Assembly (NCBI RefSeq): GCF_051020955.1
Contig: NW_027476099.1
Coordinates: 1,226,001 to 1,290,000, forward strand
From: Megalopta genalis
Lineage: Eukaryota > Arthropoda > Insecta > Hymenoptera > Halictidae
Direction of reading: 5' to 3'
Length of the DNA stretch: 64,000 nt
A program made the translations under genes and the position numbers. Under the pieces are notes generated by a model, which worked only from the letters and a program-made list of their open reading frames with translations, was not told the DNA's origin and made no database searches. Each line of letters starts with the position of its first letter. Position 1 is the stretch's first letter. This document shows, in pieces, positions 51,971-62,220 of the stretch.

Positions 51971-53830
51971 CATTTGTTCTTTTGTTCATTTGTTCATTTG
52001 TTCATTTTTTCATTTGTTCATTTGTTCATTTTTTCATTTGTTCATTTGTTCATTTTTTCATTTGTTCATTTGTTCATTTGTTCATTTGTTCATTTGTTCA
52101 TTTGTTCATTTGTTCATTTGTTCATTTGCTCATTTGTTCATTTGTTCATTTGTTCATATGTTCATTTGTGCGATTGTCTATTCGCTCATTTGTTCATTTG
52201 TTAATTCGTTCATTTGCCTATTCGCTCATTTGTTCATTTGTTCATTTGTTCATTTGTTCATTTGCTCACTTGCTCATTTGTTCATTTGTTCATATGTTCA
52301 TTTGTTCATTTGTTCATTTGCTCATTTGTTCATTTGTTCATTTGTTCATTTGTGCATTTGTTCATTTGTTCATTTGTTCATTTGTTCATTTGTTCATTTG
52401 TTCATTTGTTCATTTGCTCATTTGTTCATTTGTTCATTTGTTCATTTGTGCATTTGTTCATTTGTTCATTTGTTCATTTGTTCATTTGTTCATTTGTTCA
52501 TTTGTTCATTTGTTCATTTGTTCATTTGTTCATTTGTTCATTTGTTCATTTGTTCATTTGTTCATTTGTTCATTTGTTCATTTGTTCATTTGTTCATTTG
52601 TTCATTTGTTCATTTGTTCATTTGTTCATTTGTTCATTTGTTCATTGGTTCATTTGTTCATTTGTTCCTTCGTTCATTTGTCTATTCGCTCATTTGTTCA
52701 TTTATTCATTCGTTCATTTGTCTATTCGCTCATTTGTTCATTTGTTCCTTTGTTCATTTGTTCATTTGTTCATTTGTTCATTTGTTCATTTGTTCATTTG
52801 TTCATTTGTTCATTTGTTCATTTGTTCATTTGTTCATTTGTTCATTTGTTCATTTGTTCATTTGTTCATTTGTTCATTTGTTCATTTGTTCACTTGTTCA
52901 TTTGTTCATTTGTTCATTTGTTCATTTGTTCATTTGTTCATTTGTTCACTTGTTCACTTTGCTCATTTGTTCGTTTGTTCATTTCTTCATTTCTTCATTT
53001 GTTCATTTGTTCATTTGTTCATGTGTTCATTTGTTCATTTGTTCATTTGTTCATTTGTTCATTTGTTCATTTGTTCACTTGTTCATTTGTTCATTTGTTC
53101 ATTTGTTCACTTGTTCACTTGTTCACTTTGCTCATTTGTTCGTTTGTTCATTTCTTCATTTGTTCATTTGTTCATTTGTTCATTTGCTCATTTGTTCATT
53201 TGTTCATTTGTTCATTTGTTCATTTGTTCATTTGTTCATTTGCTCACTTGCTCATTTGTTCATTTGTTCATATGTTCATTTGTTCATTTGTTCATTTGCT
53301 CATTTGTTCATTTGTTCATTTGTTCATTTGTGCATTTGTTCATTTGTTCATTCGTGCATTTGTTCATTTGTTCATTTGATCATTTGTTCATTTGTTCATT
53401 TGTTCATTTGTTCATTTGTTCATTTGTTCATTTGTTCATTTGTTCATTTGTTCATTTGTTCATTTGTTCATTTGTTCATTTGTTCATTTGTTCATTTGTT
53501 CATTTGTTCATTTGTTCATTTGTTCATTTGATCATTTGTTCATTTGTTCACTTGTTCACTTGCTCATTTGTTCGTTTGTTCACTTCATTTCTTCATTTCT
53601 TCATTTGTTCATTTGTTCATTTGTTCATTTGTTCATTTGTCCATTTGTTCATTTGTCCACTTGTTCATTTGTTCATTTGTTCATTTGTTCATTTGTTCAT
53701 TCGTTCATTTGTTCATTCGTTCATTTGTTCATTTGTTCATTTGTTCATTTCTCCATTTGTTCATTTGTTCATTTGTTCATTTGTTCATTTGTTCACTTGT
53801 TTACTTGTTTACTTGTTCATTTGTTCATTT
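51970..53830. repeat. ~1.87 kb segment, second of a repeated pair
   Basis: The segment has the same marker order as 48,930-50,800: triple CATTTTTT near 52,007, family C cassette at 52,214, CATTGG near 52,645, CCTTCG, CATGTG, three CACTTG units before CACTTTGCT near 53,125, GTGC pair and GATC near 53,330-53,370, and the 5-base unit near 53,580. It has two fewer units overall than the first copy. Confidence 0.82.
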
Positions 53831-56800
53831 GTTCATTTGTTCATTTGTTCATTTGTTCATTTGTTCATTTGTTCATTTGTTCATTTGTTCATTTGATCAT
53901 TTGATCATTTGTTCATTTGTTTACTTGTTCACTTGCTCATTTGTTCGTTTGTTCATTTGTTCATTTGTTCATTTGTTCATTTGTTCATTTGTTCATTTGT
54001 TCATTTGTTCATTTTGTTCATTTGTTCATTTGTCCATTTGTTCATTTGTCCATTCGTACATTTGTCCACTTGTTCATTTGTTCATTTGTTCATTTGTTCA
54101 TTCGTTCATTTGTTCATTTGTTCATTCGTTCATTTGTTCATTTGTTCATTTGTTCATTTGTTCATTTGTTCATTTGTTCACTCGTTCATTTGTTCACTCG
54201 TTCATTTGTTCATTTGTTCATTTGTTCATTTGTTCATTTGTTCATTTATTCATTTGTTCATTTGTTCATCTGTTCATTTGTTCATTTGTTCATTTGTTCA
54301 CTTGTTCATTTGTTCATTTGTTCATTTGTTCATTTGTTCATTTGTTCATTTGTTCATTTGTTCATTTGTTCATTTGTTCATTTGTTCATTTGTTCATTTG
54401 TTCCTTCGTTCATTTGTCTATTCGCTCATTTGTTCATTTGTTCATTCGTTCATTTGTTCATTTGTTCATTTGTTCATTCGTTCATTTGTTCATTTGTTCA
54501 TTCGTTCATTTGTCTATTCGCACATTTGTTCATTTGTACATTTGTTCATTTGTTCATTTGTTCTTTTGTTCATTTGTTCATTTGTTCATTTGTTCATTTG
54601 TTCATTTGTTCACTTGTTTACTTGTTTACTTGTTCATTTGTTCACTTCATTTCTTCATTTCTTCATTTGTTCATTTGTTCATTTGTTCATTTGTTCATTT
54701 GTCCATTTGTTCATTTGTCCACTTGTTCATTTGTTCATTTGTTCATTTGTTCATTTGTTCATTCGTTCATTTGTTCATTCGTTCATTTGTTCATTTGTTC
54801 ATTTGTTCATTTCTCCATTTGTTCATTTGTTCATTTGTTCATTTGTTCATTTGTTCACTTGTTTACTTGTTTACTTGTTCATTTGTTCATTTGTTCATTT
54901 GTTCATTTGTTCATTTGTTCATTTGTTCATTTGTTCATTTGTTCATTTGTTCATTTGTTCATTTGTTCATTTGTTCATTTGTTCATTTGATCATTTGATC
55001 ATTTGTTCATTTGTTTACTTGTTCACTTGCTCATTTGTTCGTTTGTTCATTTGTTCATTTGTTCATTTGTTCATTTGTTCATTTGTTCATTTGTTCATTT
55101 GTTCACTCGTTCATTTGTTCACTCGTTCATTTGTTCATTTGTTCATTTGTTCATTTGTTCATTTGTTCATTTATTCATTTGTTCATTTGTTCATCTGTTC
55201 ATTTGTTCATTTGTTCATTTGTTCACTTGTTCATTTGTTCATTTGTTCATTTGTTCATTTGTTCATTTGTTCATTTGTTCATTTGTTCATTTGTTCCTTC
55301 GTTCATTTGTCTATTCGCTCATTTGTTCATTTGTTCATTCGTTCATTTGTTCATTTGTTCATTTGTTCATTCGTTCATTTGTTCATTTGTTCATTCGTTC
55401 ATTTGTCTATTCGCACATTTGTTCATTTGTACATTTGTTCATTTGTTCATTTGTTCATTTGTTCATTTGTTCACTTGTTTACTTGTTTACTTGTTCATTT
55501 GTTCACTTCATTTCTTCATTTCTTCATTTGTTCATTTGTTCATTTGTTCATTTGTTCATTTGTCCATTTGTTCATTTGTCCACTTGTTCATTTGTTCATT
55601 TGTTCATTTGTTCATTTGTTCATTCGTTCATTTGTTCATTCGTTCATTTGTTCATTTGTTCATTTGTTCATTTCTCCATTTGTTCATTTGTTCATTTGTT
55701 CATTTGTTCATTTGTTCATTTGTTCACTTGTTTACTTGTTTACTTGTTCATTTGTTCATTTGTTCATTTGTTCATTTGTTCATTTGTTCATTTGTTCATT
55801 TGTTCATTTGTTCATTTGTTCATTTGTTCATTTGATCATTTGATCATTTGTTCATTTGTTTACTTGCTCACTTGCTCATTTGTTCGTTTGTTCATTTGTT
55901 CATTTGTTCATTTGTTCATTTGTTCATTTTGTTCATTTGTTCATTTGTCCATTCGTTCATTTGTCCACTTGTTCATTTGTTCATTTGTTCATTTGTTCAT
56001 TCGTTCATTTGTTCATTTGTTCATTCGTTCATTTGTTCATTTGTTCATTTCTTCATTTGTTCATTTGTTCATTTGTTCACTCGTTCATTTGTTCATTTGT
56101 TCATTTGTTCATTTGTTCATTTGTTCATTTGTTCATTTGTTCATTTATTCATTTGTTCATTTGTTCATCTGTTCATTTGTTCATTTGTTCATTTGTTCAC
56201 TTGTTCATTTGTTCATTTGTTCATTTGTTCATTTGTTCATTTGTTCATTTGTTCATTTGTTCATTTGTTCATTTGTTCATTTGTTCATTTGTTCATTTGT
56301 TCATTTGTTCATTTGTTCATTTGTTCATTTGTTCATTTGTTCATTTGTTCATTTGTTCATTTGTTCATTTGTTCATTTGTTCATTTGTTCCTTCGTTCAT
56401 TTGTCTATTCGCTCATTTGTTCATTTGTTCATTCGTTCATTTGTTCATTTGTTCATTTGTTCATTCGTTCATTTGTTCATTTGTTCATTCGTTCATTTGT
56501 CTATTCGCACATTTGTTCATTTGTACATTTGTTCATTTGTTCATTTGTTCTTTTGTTCATTTGTTCATTTGTTCATTTGTTCATTTGTTCATTTGTTCAC
56601 TTGTTTACTTGTTCATTTGTTCATTTGTTCATTTGTTCATTTGTTCATTTGATCATTTGATCATTTGTTCATTTGTTTACTTGTTCACTTGCTCATTTGT
56701 TCATTTGTTCATTTGTTCATTTGTTCATTTGTTCATTCGTTCATTTGTTCATTTGTTCATTTGTCCATTTGTTCATTTGTCCACTTGTTCATTTGTTCAT

Positions 56801-57540
56801 TTGTTCATTTGTTCATTTGTTCATTCGTTCATTCGTTCATTTGTTCATTCATTCATTTGTTCATTTGTTCATTTGTTCATTTGTTCATTTGTTCATTCGT
56901 TCATTTGTTCATTCGTTCATTTGTTCATTTGTTCATTTGTTCATTTGTTCATTTGTTCATCTGTTCATTTGTTCATTTGTTCATTTGTTCATTTGTTCAT
57001 TTGTTCATTCGTTCATTTGTTCATTCGTTCATTTGTTCATTTGTTCATTTGTTCATTTGTTCATTTGTTCATTTGTTCATTTGTTCATTTGTTCATTTGT
57101 TCATTTGTTCATTTGTTCATTTGTTCATTTGTTCATTTGTTCATTTGTTCATTTGTTCATTTGTTCATTTGTTCATTTGTTCATTTGTTCATTTGTCATT
57201 TGTTCATTTGTTCAATTGTTCATTTGTTCATTTGTTCATTTGTTCATTTGTTCATTTGTTCATTTGTTCATTTGTTCATTTGTTCATTTGTTCATTTGTT
57301 CATTTGTTCATTTGTTCATTTGTTCATTTGTTCATTTGATCATTTGTTCATTTGTTCATTTGTTCATTTGTTCATTTGTTCCTTCGTTCATTTGTCTATT
57401 CGCTCATTTGTTCATTTGTTCATTCGTTCATTTGTTCATTTGTTCATTTGTTCATTCGTTCATTTGTTCATTTGTTCATTCGTTCATTTGTCTATTCGCA
57501 CATTTGTTCATTTGTTCATTTGTTCATTTGTTCATTTGTT
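53831..57540. repeat. Family A' higher-order repeat block, period about 0.85-1.1 kb
   Basis: GATCATTTGATC, TTTACTTG, GCTC and CGTTTG cassettes occur near 53,890, 54,985, 55,830 and 56,650. The CACTTCATTTC 5-base-unit cassettes near 54,646 and 55,507 and the CATTTTGTTC units near 54,011 and 55,927 are family A' markers. Repeated features include CACTCGTT, CATTTATT, CATCTGTT, CCTTCG with CGCACATTTG, TGTACATTTG and GTTCTTTTG. From about 55,850 to 57,500 the order matches 10,370-12,060. No gene is present. Confidence 0.82.
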
Positions 57541-58340
57541 CTTTTGTTCATTTGTTCCTTCGTTCATTTGTACAATTGTTCATTCGTTCATTTGTTCATT
57601 TGTTCATTCGTTCATTTGTCTATTCGCTCATTTGTTCATTTGTTCATTTGTTCATTTGTTCATTTGTTCATTTGTTCATTTGTTCATTTGTTCATTTGTT
57701 CATTTGTTCATTTGTTCATTTGTTCATTTGTTCATTTGTTCATTTGTTCATTTGTTCATTTGTTCATTTGTTCATTTGTTCATTTGTTCATTTGTTCATT
57801 TGTTCATTTGTTCATTTGTTCATTTGTTCATTTGTTCATTTGTTCATTTGTTCATTTGTTCATTTGTTCATTTGTTCATTTGTTCATTTGTTCATTTGTT
57901 CATTTGTTCATTTGTTCATTTGTTCATTTGTTCATTTGTTCATTTGTTCATTTGTTCCTTCGTTCAATTGTCTATTCGCTCATTTGTACAATTGTTCATT
58001 CGTTCATTTGTTCATTTGTTCAATCGTTCATTTGTCTATTCACTCATTTGTTCATTTGTTCATTTGTTCATTTGTTCATTTGTTCATTTTTCTATTCGCT
58101 CATTTGTTCATTTGTTCAATCGATCATTTGTCTATTCGCTCATTTGTTCATTTGTTCATTAGTTCATTTGTTCATTTGTTCATTTGTTCATTTGTTCATT
58201 TGTTCATTTGTTCATTTGTTAATTCGTTCATTTGCCTATTCCCTCATTTGTTAATTTGTTCATTTGTTCACTTGTTCATTTGTTCATTTGTTCATTTGTT
58301 AATTTGATCATTTGTTCATTTGATCATTTGTTCACTTGTT
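57541..58340. repeat. Divergent D-like patch with private variants
   Basis: CCTTCG and TACAATTG near 57,558-57,578 resemble family D but lack the preceding CAGTTG. After a pure run of about 320 bases come units seen nowhere else in the window: TTCAATTGTCTATTCG near 57,965, TTCAATCG near 58,020 and 58,118, and CCTATTCCCTC near 58,235. CATTAG and several TTAATT units give closely spaced stops. It is still octamer repeat with no unique sequence. Confidence 0.78.
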
Positions 58341-60060
58341 CACTTGCTCATTTGTTCGTTTGTTCATTTCTTCATTTCTTCATTTCTTCATTTGTTCATT
58401 TGTTCATTTGTTAATTCGTTCATTTGCCTATTCGCTCATTTGTTAATTTGTTCATTTGTTCATTTGCTCATTTGCTCATTTGCTCATTTGCTCATTTGTT
58501 CATTTGTTCATTTGTTCATTTGTTCATTTGTTCATTTGTTCATTTGTTCATTTGTTCATTTGTTCATTTGTTCATTTGCTCACTTGCTCATTTGTTCATT
58601 TGTTCATTTGTTCATTTGTTCATTTGTTCATTTGTTCATGTGTTCATGTGTTCATTTGTTCATTTGTTCATTTGTTCATTTGTTCATTTGTTCACTTGTT
58701 CATTTGTTCATTTGTTCATTTGTTCATTTGTTCACTTGTTCACTTTGCTCATTTGTTCGTTTGTTCATTTGTTCATTTGCTCATTTGTTCATTTGTTCAT
58801 TTGTTCATTTTTTCAATTGTTCATTTGTTCATTTGTTCATTTGTTCATTTGTTCATTTGTTCATTTGTTCATTTGTTCATTTGTTCATTTGTTCATTTGT
58901 TCATTTGTTCATTTGATCATTTGTTCATTTGTTCATTTGTTCATTTGTTCATTTGTTCATTTGTTCATTTGTTCATTTGTTCATTTGTTCATTTGTTCAT
59001 TTGTTCATTTGTTCATTCGTTCATTGGTTCTTTTGTTCATTTGTTCATTTGTTCATTTGTTCATTTGTTCATTTGTTCATTTGTTCATTTGTTCATTTGT
59101 TCATTTGTTCATTTGTTCATTTGTTCATTTGTTCATTTGTTCATTTGTTCATTTGTTCATTTGTTCATTTGTTCATTTGCTCATTTGTTCATTTGTTCAT
59201 TTGTTCATTTGTTCATTTGTTCATTTGTTCATTTGTTCATTTGTTCATTTGTTCATTTGTTCATTTGATCATTTGATCATTTGTTCATTTGTTTACTTGT
59301 TCACTTGCTCATTTGTTCGTTTGTTCATTTCTTCATTTCTTCATTTCTTCATTTGTTCATTTGTTCATTTGTTCATTTGTTCATTTCTTCATTTGTTCAT
59401 TTGTTCATTTGTTCATTTGTTCATTTGTTCATTTGTTCATTTGTTCATTTGTTCATTTGTTCATTTGTTTATTTGTTCAATTGTTCATTTGTTCATTTGT
59501 TCATTTGTTCATTTGTTCATTTGTTCATTTGTTCATTTGTTCATTTGTTCATTTGTTCATTTGTTCATTTTTTCATTTTTTCATTTGTTCATTTGTTCAT
59601 TTGTTCATTTGTTCATTCGTTCATTTGTTCATTTGTTCATTCGTTCATTTGTTCATTTGTTCATTTGTTCATTTGTTCATTTGTTCATTCGTTCATTTGT
59701 TCATTTGTTCATTTGTTCATTTGTTCATTTGTTCATTTGTTCATCTGTTCATTTGTTCATTTGTACATTTGTTCATTTGTTCATTTGTTCATTCGTTCAT
59801 TTGTTCATTTGTTCATTTGTTCATTTGTTCATTTGTTCATTTGTTCATTTGTTCATTTGTTCATTTGTTCATTTGTTCATTTGTTCATTTGTTCATTTGT
59901 TCATTTGTTCATTTGTTCATTTGTTCATTTGTTCATTTGTTCATTTGTCCATTTGTTCATTTGTTCATTTGTTCATTTGTTCATTTGTTCATTTGTTCAT
60001 TTGTTCATTTGTTCATTTGTTCATTTGTTCATTTGTTCATTTGTTCATTTGATCATTTGT
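58341..60060. repeat. Mixed F/D-like and A-like repeat section
   Basis: A TTAATTCG / GCCTATTCGCTC unit near 58,411-58,432 and four GCTC units resemble the start of an F block. Double CATGTG near 58,638, CACTTTGCT near 58,741 and TTTTTTCAATTG near 58,808 are family D markers. From about 59,270 the order is family A: GATCATTTGATC, TTTACTTG, CGTTTG, CATTTCTT. A TTTATTTGTTCAATTG near 59,467, adjacent TTTTTT units near 59,573, CATCTG, TGTACATTTG and GTCCATTTG follow. No gene is seen. Confidence 0.78.
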
Positions 60061-61310
60061 TCATTTGTTCATTTGTTCATTTGTTCATTTGTGCGATTGT
60101 CTATTCGCTCATTTGTTCATTTGTTAATTCGTTCATTTGCCTATTCGCTCATTTGTTCATTTGTTCATTTGTTCATTTGTTCATTTGCTCACTTGCTCAT
60201 TTGTTCATATGTTCATTTGTTCATTTGTTCATTTGCTCATTTGTTCATTTGTTCATTTGTTCATTTGTGCATTTGTTCATTTGTTCATTTGTTCATTTGT
60301 TCATTTGTTCATTTGTTCATTTGTTCATTTGTTCATTTGTTCATTTGTTCATTTGTTCATTTGTTCATTTGTTCATTTGTTCATTTGTTCATTTGTTCAT
60401 TTGTTCATTTGTTCATTTGTTCATTGGTTCATTTGTTCATTTGTTCCTTCGTTCATTTGTCTATTCGCTCATTTGTTCATTTATTCATTCGTTCATTTGT
60501 CTATTCGCTCATTTGTTCATTTGTTCCTTTGTTCATTTGTTCATTTGTTCATTTGTTCATTTGTTCATTTGTTCATTTGTTCATTTGTTCATTTGTTCAT
60601 TTGTTCATTTGTTCATTTGTTCATTTGTTCATTTGTTCATTTGTTCATTTGTTCATTTGATCATTTGTTCATTTGTTCATTTGTTCATTTGTTCATTTGT
60701 GCGATTGTCTATTCGCTCATTTGTTCATTTGTTAATTCGTTCATTTGCCTATTCGCTCATTTGTTCATTTGTTCATTTGTTCATTTGTTCATTTGCTCAC
60801 TTGCTCATTTGTTCATATGTTCATTTGTTCATTTGTTCATTTGCTCATTTGTTCATTTGTTCATTTGTTCATTTGTGCATTTGTTCATTTGTTCATTTGT
60901 TCATTTGTTCATTTGTTCATTTGTTCATTTGTTCATTTGTTCATTTGTTCATTTGTTCATTTGTTCATTTGTTCATTTGTTCATTTGTTCATTTGTTCAT
61001 TGGTTCATTTGTTCATTTGTTCCTTCGTTCATTTGTCTATTCGCTCATTTGTTCATTTATTCATTCGTTCATTTGTCTATTCGCTCATTTGTTCATTTGT
61101 TCCTTTGTTCATTTGTTCATTTGTTCATTTGTTCATTTGTTCATTTGTTCATTTGTTCATTTGTTCATTTGTTCATTTGTTCATTTGTTCATTTGTTCAT
61201 TTGTTCATTTGTTCATTTGTTCATTTGTTCATTTGTTCATTTGTTCATTTGTTCATTCGTTCATTTGTTCATTTGTTCATTCGTTCATTTGTCTATTCGC
61301 TCATTTGTTC
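60061..61310. repeat. Tandem pair of ~0.6 kb family C units
   Basis: GTGCGATTG at about 60,092 and 60,699 starts two collinear units. Each runs through TTAATTCG, GCCTATTCGCTC, GCTC, CATATG, GTGC, CATTGG (60,422 and 60,998), CCTTCG (60,446 and 61,022), TTTATTCATTCG and CCTTTG (60,526 and 61,102). The offset is 608 bases at the start and 576 after the CATTGG marker, so the second copy has four fewer canonical units. Confidence 0.83.
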
Positions 61311-62220
61311 ATTTGTTCATTTGTTCATTTGTTCATTTGTTCATTTGTTCACTTGTTCCTTCGTTCATTTTTCTATTCGCTCATTTGTTCATTTGTTCAT
61401 TCGATCATTTGTCTATTCGCTCATTTGTTCATTTGTTCATGTGTTCATTTGTTCATTTGTTCATTTGTTCACTTGTTCATTTGTTCATTTGTTCATTTGT
61501 TCATATGTTCATTTGTTCACTTGTTCACTTTGCTCATTTGTTCGTTTGTTCATTTCTTCATTTCTTCATTTGTTCATTTGTTCATTTGTTCATTTGTTCA
61601 TTTGTTCATTTGTTCATTTGTTCATTTGTTCATTTGTTCATTTGTTCACTTGTTCATTTGTTCACTTTGCTCATTTGTTCGTTTGTTCATTTCTTCATTT
61701 GTTCATTTGTTCATTTGTTCATTTGCTCATTTGTTCATTTGTTCATTTGTTCATTTGTTCATTTGTTCATTTGTGCGATTGTCTATTCGCTCATTTGTTC
61801 ATTTGTTAATTCGTTCATTTGCCTATTCGCTCATTTGTTCATTTGTTCATTTGTTCATTTGTTCATTTGCTCACTTGCTCATTTGTTCATTTGTTCATAT
61901 GTTCATTTGTTCATTTGTTCATTTGCTCATTTGTTCATTTGTTCATTTGTTCATTTGTGCATTTGTTCATTTGTTCATTCGTGCATTTGTTCATTTGTTC
62001 ATTTGATCATTTGTTCATTTGTTCATTTGTTCATTTGTTCATTTGTTCATTTGTTCATTTGTTCATTTGTTCATTTGTTCATTTGTTCATTTGTTCATTT
62101 GTTCATTTGTTCATTTGTTCATTTGTTCATTTGTTCATTTGTTCATTTGTTCATTTGTTCATTTGTTCATTTGTTCATTTGTTCATTTGTTCATTTGTTC
62201 ATTTGTTCATTTGTTCATTT
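61311..62220. repeat. Family C section with CACTTTGCT and GTGC cassettes
   Basis: CCTTCG with TTTTTC, GATC, CATGTG and CACTTTGCT near 61,527 and 61,662 precede a family C cassette at 61,819, then CATATG, two GTGC units and GATC near 62,005. The order from about 61,680 onward matches 9,400-9,970 at an offset of about 52.28 kb. No gene is present. Confidence 0.8.

Larger units (their letters stand above)
44576..52204 (+). other. Longest spurious open frame (2,542 codons); not a gene
   Basis: This is the longest of many overlapping forward open frames and is listed to prevent misannotation. It reads HLFICSFV repeated, with substitutions that mirror the DNA variants. The same peptide appears in the other two forward frames because 24 bases of the octamer repeat equal eight codons in any frame. 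The first codon is TTG inside TTTGCCTATTCG, and the end is the TAA of a TTAATTCG variant. The canonical repeat has no GG, hence no Shine-Dalgarno-like site, and no AG, hence no splice acceptor. Frame is broken only where variants create stops, so there is no sign of selection for coding. The reverse strand carries TGA every 24 bases in each frame. I judge all such frames in the window to be non-coding. Confidence 0.96.
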
